A DNA stretch of 64,000 nucleotides from Armillaria gallica (lineage: Eukaryota > Basidiomycota > Agaricomycetes > Agaricales > Physalacriaceae). Below are positions 45,501-56,945 of this stretch, in pieces; position 1 is the first letter of the stretch, and each line of letters begins with the position of its first letter. Under the pieces are notes generated by a model that was given only the letters and a program-made list of their open reading frames with translations, was not told the DNA's origin and searched no databases. Position numbers and translations under genes: made by a program. The stretch lies in assembly GCA_037576215.1 (NCBI GenBank), contig JBANDB010000011.1, positions 1,240,001 to 1,304,000 on the forward strand, given 5' to 3'.

Positions 45501-46560
45501 TACAATTTACCTGCCTTCACTTATGTAGGCGCGTCTCACGAATGACATGCTCATGATGTCTCAGGCTGTCGAAATCTTATTCATTGATGAAAAAATCTAT
45601 TCATTTCTTAACTTGTACTAGGCCTCAACCCCGAGGACATCCACTTCAGTACCGAGTAAACCGGTCTGGGCCGTCAAACGGCCTGCTTCTTTGCCGTCCT
45701 ACTCATAATATACTGCAGGCAAAACCTGGCCTGGCAGAATTCGATGTACATCCTTCAACTCCCTGTCACTTTCCAATCATCTCCTCTGACACACAGGAAA
45801 TTACGGTAATCCCATGTCGCCAATTTTGACGTCGCTAGCTCCCGACAATGTCCTTTATGCTCTTTGAATTGTCGATTATCAACGGAGAACGCGCGCCGTT
45901 CTAAGTCCCCCATGCGGATGCAGCGTGCAAGGAACAAGGAAAATTTCTCTCTTTGTCTTATTTCGGCGCCCTATTTCAGTGATCTTCCATTGTCATTGGA
46001 TAGTCCTGGGATTTGATCACGCCTCTGGCCTAGACGCCATCGTTGAGATTTATTTTAGTGATACTGGATCCACCCTGATCCTACATAGACCTAAGATGGT
46101 CGAAATTACCTAGGATGCCGATGTGTATACATCCGAGGATTCTATTGCTATTACGATTAAGGGACATGATTACTGTTATAGGTTCGCGACAACACCCCGA
46201 TGGTCGGAAGAATCCTGACTTCAGCATCCTCTCCCTTCATATACATACGCACTTTTCCACAATGTGCTCGCACCGCCACTCCATGCTAGCGTGGGCGGAT
46301 ATATTTCGTTATTCCAACTTCAGTTTTCTCTTGACAGGACGGTGAAGACGCCGGCCGGTGGCTGGTCATTGCAAAAAGCCTTGGAAGGCCTTGCGGGTGT
46401 AAAGAGATTGGATGCCGTTAACCAACAACCGAACATCGTCGAATCAAGGAACACGACTGTGTTGGTTGCTTGTAAACGATCGATCGAGTTAATTCTTCAA
46501 TACTTGCACCGAAAGAAAGGCACGAGAAGTCACAATCCGACTAGATAGCGTTAAAATCGA
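42506..46560 (+). other. Possible multi-exon gene(s), unidentified
   Basis: There is no long frame, but several short stretches look spliced. An ATG at 42506 reads MSSASTYKGGLPGY up to a GTATCA donor. A CTGCAG acceptor near 42620 continues in frame as ALGEELINLATLISHGEV. Elsewhere, segments such as LDRTVKTPAGGWSLQKALEG (about 46340-46390) read like protein. I could not build a complete model or name a family. Stops interrupt all frames between the segments. Confidence 0.25.
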
Positions 46561-48043
46561 ACAAAGAGAATGTCTTCGAGTTGAAATATCAACTCTGGGT
46601 CGCTGATCTGCATCAAGTTTGACTGCATAAGAAGATATCCTTGCCGTGCAGGACAGTCAGTCTTCGCATTTCCCCTTGTAAAGTTGATCGAAATCTCACG
46701 GAAACTGCCTTGGAAACAACACACGGGCTTAAAGTTAGTTTTCTGGACCCTCTGATCATCATATCGCTAGAAAGTCTGGTGGACTAGGGTGGCTGCGATG
46801 AAGAATGCTCAATGGAATACAAACATTGCATAGATTTGATCGCAGCAGGGACAACGTGACGGGATGAGGGGATAAGCGGGTATTGCCCGGGCCATTTGAT
46901 CCATACGTCCGTAATTAAAGCTTCCGCAAAGGACCATTTGCCCCCATCGAAGTGACCAATTCTCCGAACTGAAGTCGAAGTCAATTGAAAAGATTGTTGG
47001 TTAGAACATTCGGCTCCGACCTAAACAAGTCACGATGACGATGGGCGATCAGCGTGCGGCGATCAAGGGACAATTCAGAAAAGTGTTCCTTGTCCCTCAA
47101 GCACGGGAAGAATGTCGGACGAGGCTGACTTCTTATCGACCGAAGTGTGTAGTACGAGATGAGGATGCATCTCAGAGAATAAGTTAAGAGTCGTGAGAGA
47201 AGTGCCACAGGTAATACGGTCCGAGGAAGACAGGTATGACTCGGACTACAGTGTTATCCGGAATTCGCTTTACAGTCATGCATTTTATGGTGTGAAAGTT
47301 CTGGTTGCCAGATGCTAGTTTCTATCAGAGTGTTTGCATCAGAGCTTGAGCAATGCAGCGTTGTCCGTGAGAGGGGAGAAAGGGAAAAAAAAAAACAGAA
47401 CATATACGCCACACTAAAACCCGACGTTGAATAAATTGAAGGTAAAAGTCAAAATACAAAAACATACGAACGGAGAACTTGGCTGCCGTCACTACGTTCC
47501 TTGATAGGCGCCGCTCGCGTTCCACTCACGTGGAGCCCATTAAGTGTCGGGCCGGCGGCTACCGGAGATATTTGCGGGGCCTAGAATGGTAGACTCTTCC
47601 TTTTCAGGATAAGGTTTGACGCGAAATTACGGCAGGCTCTCGTGTTTTCTCAAATCCAGTACGCCTTGCCGACATATTTCCGGTTTCTCTTGCAAAGAGA
47701 AGGACGTGTTTCTTGGCAGTGACGGCCACAGAGGAGCCACCAATCCTCTTTCTGGGACCGATTTCATTTTTTTTTTCGCTCACTGGACTGCAACTCGAGG
47801 TATACAAAAGACTGGAAATCCGATATGTTCTTTTCTCTTTGGCAAGCCATCTAATGGCACAATCATATGTATTGATCTTCTGATCTTCCAGTGAGAAGTT
47901 CATTTTTTTCGTTCCTTATCCACCGTGGGCACTGACGCTACCCTTGTGGTGTGTAATCGCGTGGCTTTGAGCCTCATTACAGGCTTTCACTTTCACCCTG
48001 TGCGTAATCCATTTCAGCCTTTCCAATCTCCATCCCATCGTCG
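46561..48043. other. No recognised gene
   Basis: Only shadow frames. The last 150 bp are pyrimidine-rich and form the 5' region of the zinc-cluster gene. Confidence 0.4.
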
Positions 48044-51000
48044 ATGGTCGCGAGCTCGACAGGCGACCTCTACTCTCCCTTTCAGCCAGGCATGGCCAAC
48101 GAAGACGGTCCCCAGTCGAGCTCTGATGGGTCAGGCCTCCATTCTCCAGTTTTCGGAGCTCACTATCCCCCTGCGAACGGTGACAATTGTAAGTTGTTGC
48201 CATCGTACTCTTTCCTTCCCTCGTAAATCCTGTTCTCATCTGCTTCCGTAAATAAAGTCCGGTATCAGCAGGATCAACTTCATATTCAGCAAGGAGTTCA
48301 CGCCGCCCAATTTGAATACTTGCCGACGCTAGTGCAACAACCTCCGTTAATTGACACTGCACTAGAAATGCCGAGCCCCACATCTGAAGACCTTGCATTT
48401 CATGGCGGGTTCTCCTCCTCACCGCGCACACACCTTCGAGGCGATTACCACGTTCCGCCTGCACGACTTCCGCCCCCCCTCAGTGGTTCTGTTGCCGACT
48501 ACAGATATCAAGGCTCTTCTGAACGACGGTTGCCTAGTGGGACCCATGACTCTTCGTATCATCGTGTTAGCGGAGGCATTCCATCCGTCTCCATCGATGA
48601 CGATCACCGACGCCCTCCGATTTCGCCAACAGAACGTGTAGAAGTTTCTCCAACAACAAACCCTACTAATCCTGTCCGGGAGCCTCGGAGGGAGATCTCT
48701 ACCGTTGTCATAGCTTGTCGCCAGTGGTAAGTGTTCGTCCTTCCCTTGCATCTCCCAACTTTCATTTAACCATTTTACGCAATGTTGACCCTCTGTATCT
48801 GCTTTTCCCTTTAGCCGGGGCCGCAAAATACGATGCGACTCTACAAGACCCGTTTGCAACAACTGCGTCCGGCGGTCAAATGTCTGCGAGTATGACGCAG
48901 TCCCGAAACGTAGAGGACCTGATAAGCGTCCAGGGACTCGTCAAAGATCTTGTAAAAAGAGACCAGCAGACGGCTCAGTTCCTCCACCTCCGAAACGAAA
49001 ACGTACTACAGCCCCGAATCGACCAGACGTTATCTCTCCAATTGAAGAAGTTATGGGTGGTGGTCCTCTAAAACAATCACCGACAGTGAGGTCTGCTGAA
49101 CGTCAGCAGGGCCAGCCACTGAGTATCTCGACGCAGACGCCTTCCCCGATAGACATCCGTGGCCCAGGAGATCAGTCAATTTTGACCAAGGTGGATTCCA
49201 TTATTCTTATTTGCGCTTGATGGACGGCTGACTTGATATACTCAGCCCGAGCAATCGCCTAATTCTCGTCGATATTACCCGCATGATCCTGCCTCGTATT
49301 CCAAACCTTCATTTCCAAGACCACTTGATTTGAACGTTCTGCATTCACCCGCTCGAGAGCACCAGAAATTTCCTTCCCCAGCTTCACCTGCAACTCAGTC
49401 GGACCAACGGATGTGGTGGGATAATTTTCTAAAGACTTACCCGTAAGCCTCGACCCTCTGGCCTTAGCCGCCTTAGTCACAGCTTGCATTCCAGACTACC
49501 AGATGTCGCTGACGACCTGACATATCTGTAAGCACAGCCACGTTCCTGATGATTTCAGGCTTGACACGGAGTATAGGTTCACCGATGCGGGCTACTGGCT
49601 GTCCTTCCTCAACGTGAAGTTCTTCAGGGACACCTTACTCAATGCACAAGAACGTATACGGATTCAACCCGCCTTTGTCCTCGCTGCCCTAGCCATGTCT
49701 ACTCTGATGAAATCCTCCGAGACGGAGTACGCAGTTCAAGGCCGAACTCGTGCCCTCTACCTCCGAAATCTGGCGCAGAGCGCTCTGGAGACCGCATGGG
49801 AATCGGAATGGATTGATGCAGCCTTGGCTGAAGCTGCGCTTGTAGGTCTTTTTCATTACCCGTGTCCATTTGCCGCTCAAAATACTTTAAAAAAAGATTC
49901 TGGCACTCTTCGAGACCTCCGTTCATCCCGAATACAACCCGACGCGCGTCGAAAACGCACTTATCTTTTTGGATAACATCGTTCGCCGTCTTTCGCTGAC
50001 GTCCATCGATACCAATGACCCGGAAGTATCTTTTTTCCCACAGCGCGGCGTCCCTGTCGTCCTCGTACCTGGTCTCGATACCTTCTCACACTCTCCGCAC
50101 GAGCGTAAGTGCTCATGCATACCTACCGACGCTTCCCATCCCCCAGATCCTTTCAACACCTGGTCATACCCCTTACCCTGGGACTCTTCTTGGTCAACTA
50201 ACGAGATTCGTGACGAAGAATGCCGTAGGGTTTGCTGGAGTGCCCTCGGTCTCATCGCGAACTACACTCTGCAATGTGCTGCTTTTGATCGTGATCCCCC
50301 TAAACTTTTTTGAGCAGCCCTTCCAACGTATGTGTTCTCCCGCGATCCTATAAGGAGACTTCCCTGATATTACATCTCCATCCAGTATGCACTATTATTC
50401 CCGGGCGAAGCTGTCGATCGTACATCTCCCCCTTATCGATCAGCGGATTCGCAATCGCAGAAAGAGAGCGTTTGGGCGCTGTATTGCCGAAGTATGCTTC
50501 TGTGGTGCTTCTGTGATCAACTACGTCGTGAGCCGTACGTGGAGGAAGACAAGGCTGAGTATGCGCACGAGGCTTGGAACGAGACTCAGTCTATCCAGGA
50601 TTCGTTGGATTTGCATGTCTGCAATCTCGATACCGCTGTCATGTACATGTGTCGGGAGTATATCTACAAGTGGATACTATCCTTTTCTTTTCCAGAATAT
50701 CATCACTGACGCATCTCTTTTAGTTCTCGCATGGCAATCACACAGGCGTTGCGTAGGTTGGTCCCTTCATCCTCGAATGTGTGCGTACTCTATTCCTTTT
50801 ATGAAACTCATGCTTCTTCTGCTTTAGCTTACACGGGTTAAGTAGTGGAGGCCCCGTTTTCACTCGAAAGCAAGCCGATGAGTGGAGTAAGCTTCTTCCC
50901 AGTTCGTTGGGTCTGCCTTGCTTACCCTTATTAGTTTATTATCAAGAGCAGATTGTCAAGCGCGTGACGATGTCTATCCAACGTATGGCTGGTACTCCAG

Positions 51001-51395
51001 GACATCAGCTGACCCGTCGCCCGTTTCAAGTAACCTGGTTTTCAAATCAACTTGCCCTGTAAATCTTTCGTTCAATGAATAACATCGTTCTAATTCAAAT
51101 AATTCTATAGGTGCCTTCGCCTTTGGAATAACGATAGGTCCCTATACGGTGCTCTTGAATTAGCCAAAGCTATTATGATTCCTCTCGACATGGTCAATTC
51201 CATATGGCCTTGCCCACGTAGGTGGCGTAACCCTGTTACCACTAGGCACCAGATTTACCCTTCCTCCGATCTCTAGAACATCAACACCAGTGCGATGACC
51301 TGAGGAAGCACCTGATTGAAGCCTGCACATCTGTGGGCATGGGTCTTCCTTCTCTCACAAACCGGTCTCTTCCGCCTCTAATGAAGACTCATTAA
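48044..51395 (+). CDS. Zn2Cys6 fungal transcription factor (one-base break)
   Basis: About twelve exons join in frame. The Ser/Pro-rich N-terminus (MVASSTGDLYSPFQPGMANE) leads to a zinc binuclear cluster at about residue 195: IACRQC | RGRKIRCDSTRPVC NNC VRRSNVCEY, spacing C-X2-C-X6-C-X6-C-X2-C-X6-C, split by an intron inside the second Cys codon. A basic linker follows (KRRGPDKRPGTRQRSCKKRP), then the fungal-specific regulatory domain: GYWLSFLNVKFFRDTLLNA, EECRRVCWSALGLIANYTL, YALLFPGEAVDR, and LRLWNNDRSLYGALELAK near the end. It should bind CGG-type DNA sites in the nucleus. At 50307-50312 the run of six T puts TGA after DPPKLF. Seven T would continue as LSSPSN and splice cleanly to YALLFPGE. 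This is either a frameshift allele or a homopolymer error. Stop at 51393-51395. Confidence 0.8.
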
Positions 51396-52311
51396 TAGAT
51401 TTCTTCGATAACACCCTCTCTGTTATTCCTGGTTGTGCGATCTTTGCTATCAGTCATGCATTTCTTTACTCTGTTCTACTACGTACATGTATTGTCTTCG
51501 TTGCTTATCAGACTGTAGTTTCTAGTTTATATTAGTTTTCCCTTCGAGTCCAGAGTATCTCCATGTAGCACCTCACGTTGAATATGCCGCTTCCTTATAA
51601 TTCGCCCATGTTTCTTTTAATTACCAGAGCGACTGAGCCGTCCTTTTGGTATTTAACAGAGTGCTGACGTTTAAATCGTACATATTCATTGATCGTTGCG
51701 TGTTAGGATCCTTAAAAATCGGCCTTTGTAAGACTCACAGGCACCGATACCAGTTGTTGACGGACCCTTTCTCCTTGTAGTCAAGAACGCAAGCAATAAC
51801 GGTTGATATAGAAGCCGCTGTCAGATCAGGGACCCAAGGAGCGGACCCGGTCTTGCCTACCGGACAAGAATACTCTGTAGCGTTATGCATTATAAGTAAC
51901 TGCCCGAACAGTATATATCGCTCCGCTATGATATCACCGATCCTCAGATTCTTTGGTACTTACTTTGGGCGTGAGGTTCTATAACTTGTCATATGCTGAT
52001 ATGGTTAGAGAGGGATTTCAAAGTTCGAATCATGTCAACACGGTCCTGAAAGTAGCCCAACTGACACTAGATAATCGTTCTTCATATATCTGAGAAGACT
52101 CGGCTAGACACAGGATCATAAGATAGAAATCGCCTACAAAGTTGGAACACAACTGGAATGCATTCATGGGTAGTACCGACCTCAGGGAATCGTACGGTGG
52201 ATCTAAAGAGCCCAATACCGATAAGATAGAGATAGAAGAAGTGCCCTCCAGGTTTACATTATTTACTGTAATCAACGTACATATAATGAGTACATGGGCT
52301 TCGGAAGCATC
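51396..52311. other. No recognised gene
   Basis: Region downstream of the zinc-cluster gene. No frame or repeat stands out. Confidence 0.4.
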
Positions 52312-52390
52312 GGCCGTGTGGCGTAATGGCAACGCGTCTGACTACGAAAAGTGAATCAGGAGATTGCAGGTTCGACCCCTGTCTCGGTCA
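52312..52390 (+). tRNA. tRNA-Arg(ACG) with 7-nt intron
   Basis: The cloverleaf folds by eye: D stem GCGT/ACGC, anticodon stem TCTGA/TCAGG, anticodon loop CTACGA...A with anticodon ACG, T stem GCAGG/CCTGT with loop TTCGACC, discriminator A. Seven extra bases (AAAGTGA) after position 37 sit at the canonical tRNA intron site. Box A (TGGCGTAATGG) and box B (GGTTCGACCCC) are present, and a TTTTT terminator follows at about 52394. The acceptor stem GGCCGTG/CTCGGTC has one G-T wobble and one T-T mismatch. Confidence 0.85.
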
Positions 52391-52959
52391 ATGTTTTTCT
52401 CTTTCCTATTTCTTTTCTGGGATATTCAGACGCTGGTCTGCTGGAGCCTAGGCCCTAGGGGACGTTCGTCGACGGTCGTTCGACCTTTCTGTTTTAATGG
52501 ACTCTTGCGTGTCATTTGTCGTCGAGGTATCAGTATAATCACAAGGTACTGGGCAACTTGATGGTAGCGACCATCAATTCCAAGTTCCTAAATCCTCGCC
52601 GGGCGGCTTCTAGCTACAAGTGGTATTCTTCATCATTTGCTAGTCAACAGGAGTTAGCAGTCCCTCTATTATCCCGTAGCATTGACAACCTCTCCAATAT
52701 ATCCATAGTACGATATCACGGCAGAGGTAGCGGTGGGTACTTACTACTGGGCTCTTGAAGGAAGGCTCTGCTCTCAATTTCAACTGCCGTTCCGCATCCT
52801 GGGCCACTGCCTGCGCATGAGTAAAATCTGTGCGAATTGTTTATCTATTTCCGACCATACTGTTACCGATAGCGGCTTCTTTTTTGATCGTCTGTGATAC
52901 CTACATGCTGCGATAACCGATCCCCCTTCGTTTCAACCTTCAAGTCGCAACGCCCGATA
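52391..52959. other. No recognised gene
   Basis: Begins with the T-run terminator of the tRNA. The remainder is the upstream region of the NCS1 permease. Confidence 0.4.
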
Positions 52960-55000
52960 ATGTCTTCTGTTCACGAGGAATTTCAGAATTCGGCAATGTT
53001 GGCAGAAAAGCGGTTCTCTTCGGTCGTAGTCTCCTCCGAGGAAGGAGACCGAGTCGACAGAGCTATTATCGAACGCTCGGGAGTCTTCGGCCCGTTGCTA
53101 TCAAAACTGTTTGAGAGTGGTGTCGAGGGGAGGGGAGTGGAGCGAGTCCTTGAAGACGAACGTGATGGAACACATACCTGGAACATGTAAGCTGTCTCTC
53201 TACTAGCATACTGGCTTATACTGATCTGCGCGATTATAGCATTTTCTTTTGGACGTAAGCCTAATCTCTCACCGATTGCACTGAGAGATCTTGACGGTTG
53301 ATGTATCATGCCTTCAGTTCTGTGAATCTTGTCCCCTCAAGCCTCTCCATAGGGATTCTTGCGCAAGATATATTTTCCCTGACATTTCCGTGAGTCTTTC
53401 CATGGATCAGAGATTCCTGATGTAATTACTCACTCTATTCCAGACATGCGGTCGCGGCAATTGTTGTTTTCGGCCTTGTGTCAGCGGCCTTGACCTCTCT
53501 TGTCGCAACTCTGGGGCCAAAAACTGGGCTTCGCACGATGATAATTGTGCGCTTCAGTTCCGGATACCTCGGCGGAATCACATATTCCATATTCAACGTT
53601 CTATCCCAGTGAGAATCCATTCATCATTCCATCGTGCTCTTCGCACTCATGTCCTCCGCGCTTAGACTCGGATACGCGGTTACGTGTATCATTCTTGGGG
53701 GCCAAATTCTCGCGTCCGTCAATACGGGCTCTCTTCCTCTTATCGTCGGCGTTATCATCGTTTCTATTTGTAGTCTTATCCCGTGTTTCATTGGATATGA
53801 TGTGGTTCACACTTACGAAAGATATGCATGGGTGCCCCTCCTCGTGATAATGTTTTTTCTCTGGGGTTTGGGCGGCCATGCAGGTTTAGATATTCAAGCA
53901 CAGAAATCCGCCGAGGAGTCTGGACGGACTCTGACCGCAAATGTAATAAGCTTTGGTGCAATTGTTTTCGGCAATACTGCAGGTGTCAGTGTTGTCTTCG
54001 AAAAAAGATACTTCTTTGGCTCAACTGCTTCTAGTGGGCGACCCTTTCGGCTGATTATAATTGCCGACTTCCAGTGAACACATCTGCGACTAAAGTTTTC
54101 CTCCTCACCTTTTTCGGGATTTACGTTCCGACTTCTTTCACGGAGATTCTTGGTGCGGCATTAATGACCATCACAAAGCCCGGGTATCCCGAATCGTTTG
54201 AAAGCGGAAGCCTGGGTGGTCTCCTCGGCCAGGTCCTGATGCCTTGGAAAGGCTTCGGAAAGTTTTTGCTTGTGATTCTGGCCTTGTCTGTCATGTAAGT
54301 CATCAGTCTTCTCGCGTTGAATCTCGTCACTCAGTTTTTATTAGCACTAATAACATACTGAACACTTACTCTGTTGGATTGTCTATCCAAGCACTTGGCC
54401 GTCCATTTGCGAAAATACCCCGCATATGTTGGACTGTCATCGGGTGGATTATATATACGGTGGCGGGCGCTGTAGGCCGAGAGCATTTCGCTGAAATACT
54501 ATCCAATTTTCTAGCCATCCTCGGATACTGGTCGTCATTCTTTATTGTCGGCGTCCTTGAAGAGCACTATATTTTTAGGAGGAGAACTGGAGCACTCGGT
54601 GGGTATAATCTAGACGACTGGGACACTCCCGGAAGGTCAGTTAAATATTACTTATGCCTCGAGACCTCACCGCAACTGCCTTGACAGATTGCCGGTTGGA
54701 ATTGCTGGTATACTCGCAGGATGTTTTGGCGCTTTGGGGGCGATCATCGGGATGTCTGAAGTAAGTCGCGTATAATATCACCTCTCTCCAGGAAATGAAT
54801 CCATCTTTAGGTTTGGTATACCGGCCCGATAGGGCGAATGACTGGCAACGCGGACGTGGGATGCGAGGTAATTTCCATGCCTACTGTTTGTTTGGAATAT
54901 CACCTCTTTTAACAATGTTCGTCTATAGCTCGCGATCGCGTTCTCCGCTATAACGTATCCGCCGTTAAGATGGCTTGAAATCCAGATGCTGGGAAGATGA
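52960..55000 (+). CDS. NCS1 purine-cytosine permease (Fcy2-like)
   Basis: Ten exons join in frame: 52960-53186, 53240-53254, 53318-53389, 53444-53608, 53666-53984, 54035-54294, 54345-54635, 54688-54760, 54811-54867 and 54929-55000, giving 516 aa, the usual size of the family. NCS1 hallmarks: IIFFWTSVNLVPSSLSIGIL (helix 1), LVATLGPKTGLRTMIIVRFS, GWATLSADYNCRLPVNTSA and FLLTFFGIYVPTSFTEILGA. Twelve membrane helices are expected. It imports purines, cytosine or related bases with protons across the plasma membrane. Exon 2 is only 15 nt and supplies IFFW. The donor of intron 5 is GTCAGT. No defect seen. Confidence 0.88.
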
Positions 55001-55352
55001 TTGTATGAGGATGATTTATGACGAGGATACCCTATCCACGTTATCCACGTTCATTATCCTATTTATGATTAGTGTCTGACTACTGATGGCAGATTACACG
55101 AGACCCATTTGTCCACACGAACAACGGTGAGAACAGAGCATACTTACTCCGATAAGTAAGGGTTTCATACCGATCTTGTAACCATACTGCTTGGCCTCAG
55201 TGCCGAAGAAGCTGGAATTTATTTGGCTCATAGGTATCAGATGCGAACTACCATAGTCAACGAAAGTAGGTGATCAATATGGAGGAACCAATATACGAGG
55301 AGAGGAAACGTGCAACGAACACTGACGCTCTGAAATATTTCGGACTCCGTTT
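55001..55352. other. Short convergent intergenic gap
   Basis: Lies between the 3' ends of the permease and F-box genes. Nothing recognised. Confidence 0.4.
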
Positions 55353-56945
55353 CTAGCTCCCATATTTAACCTCTAATCCTTCTTCGCATAACTTTTTCCA
55401 TTGTGCGGCTACTTGAGGGTCATCTAGGACGAGCGGAGAGTCAAGATGCAGTTGCCACAGTAACGACTCGTCCTTCTTCTGCCGCTTCCTCCGGGACGCA
55501 ATCATATTAACGATCAATGAATGAGCGACTCCGTCATAAGTAGATTCACGTAAGTCGAGTATCGTCAAGCAAGGAAGGATGTTCTTGCGGTTACTTTCGC
55601 GAGCGAGTTTCGAAATCAGCGCCTTCCCAATACCCTTGGCATGCAGAACCAAAGTATCGAGACTTTGGCCTGTAGATATAAAGTCGATGAGACGTTGGGT
55701 GGTTCTCGTTTGGGCGGCGAGATTACAGTAAAGCGTTAAATACGTGATCCGGGTATCAGGTGGTATAACCGGGAACTCGACTCTTCCACCGTGGTCATAA
55801 TCCAGAAAGATTTGATCAAGACTCGGTGTGTTTATGTTCATGAAAAGTCGGGCGATGGATGCAGATGCAGAAGCGGTTTCTCCTGCTGCAATGAAAACAA
55901 CATTGGGCAGGAGAACGGGCGTATCAGATTCGTTAAGTGGAAATGGGGGTATCTTCAAGTTGTTGAACTTAAATGAAAGGTGCTTGATGGACGCGTCGAC
56001 ACCTTGAACCTTTTTCAAGATCTCTAGGCTCCGCCGACTGTGAGCCCCCCAGCTCGATAGGTGAGTCAACTGTTTCCAAGTTAGATGAAGATGAACTAAA
56101 ACTCGAGGATCTACGTCCAGAGTTTTGAGGGAAGAAGCTAAATGGAAAGTGTTGATGGGAGAGAGATGCTCAGTGGCACCTGGAGTATCTTTGATAATCA
56201 ATGTGGTGAGAGAGACCAGAAACCCGGCATATGCGGAAAGAGAATGCAATGTCTCCCAAGGTACATCGATACGCAGTCTTTTCCATCGAGACATGCTCAT
56301 GAGCAGCATCGGAAAGATCGGATGGCCGGATAGGTCGAGTTTACTGTGGATCCTGAGAGCAAGATCGCATTTTGGCGCTCTTTGAAGACACAACCCGAGT
56401 TTGAAGGACAGAGATACCGCGTGATTCGCTGTATAGGAAGGGAAATCAAGGGATATTGAAGACCATAGGCGAGAAGTGGAGACAGCCACGCATCTCCATT
56501 GGGAAGAAACTTGCGATATCGTCCACGGTGGCAATGTTGTCTTAGTGGAATCATGGACTGGGTAGGTTAAGTAGAAGTCGTCCCACTCTTTGCCACAATG
56601 AACGAAGATTTCGCGTAGGATATCATCGGATAAAGTACGAATGGGGTGTAACAGCGTTTTGACATTCTTCAAATGCTCGGCTACAACGTCACGTTCCCGA
56701 ACAAGAGCATCGAGCATCTGTTGTGCCTGGACAATCCTCTGCTCAAGGTCCGCTACTGCACGAGAAGATTGAGCCGCAATTCCGGCTAGTTCCAATCGTT
56801 CCTCGTGCAACGGAGGAGCATTTAATTTTAAGAGCTCTTTGACCCGGGCAGATAGTGGCTTCTGCGCAGTTTCTGGACGCAAGAATATATGGCCGCAACT
56901 GGCACACTCGAAAGTAGGCGGAAGATGTTCGGCAGCCGCTGCCAT
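55353..56945 (-). CDS. F-box protein with N-terminal CxxC
   Basis: A single 530-aa exon. Residues 12-20 contain FECASCGHIF, a CxxC pair that could be half of a zinc site. A heptad-rich helix follows (residues ~50-85, SSRAVADLEQRIVQAQQMLD), then the F-box LLHPIRTLSDDILREIFVHC and WTISQVSSQWRCVAVSTSRL. The tail is leucine-rich (LSSLKTLDVDPRVLVHLHL-like, LPCLTILDLRESTYDG). Same layout as the F-box gene at 39773-41422, from which it has clearly diverged. Probable SCF substrate receptor. The ATG at 56945 follows a possible 5' intron acceptor. Confidence 0.87.
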   Translation of the reverse strand: MAAAAEHLPPTFECASCGHIFLRPETAQKPLSARVKELLKLNAPPLHEERLELAGIAAQSSRAVADLEQRIVQAQQMLDALVRERDVVAEHLKNVKTLLHPIRTLSDDILREIFVHCGKEWDDFYLTYPVHDSTKTTLPPWTISQVSSQWRCVAVSTSRLWSSISLDFPSYTANHAVSLSFKLGLCLQRAPKCDLALRIHSKLDLSGHPIFPMLLMSMSRWKRLRIDVPWETLHSLSAYAGFLVSLTTLIIKDTPGATEHLSPINTFHLASSLKTLDVDPRVLVHLHLTWKQLTHLSSWGAHSRRSLEILKKVQGVDASIKHLSFKFNNLKIPPFPLNESDTPVLLPNVVFIAAGETASASASIARLFMNINTPSLDQIFLDYDHGGRVEFPVIPPDTRITYLTLYCNLAAQTRTTQRLIDFISTGQSLDTLVLHAKGIGKALISKLARESNRKNILPCLTILDLRESTYDGVAHSLIVNMIASRRKRQKKDESLLWQLHLDSPLVLDDPQVAAQWKKLCEEGLEVKYGS

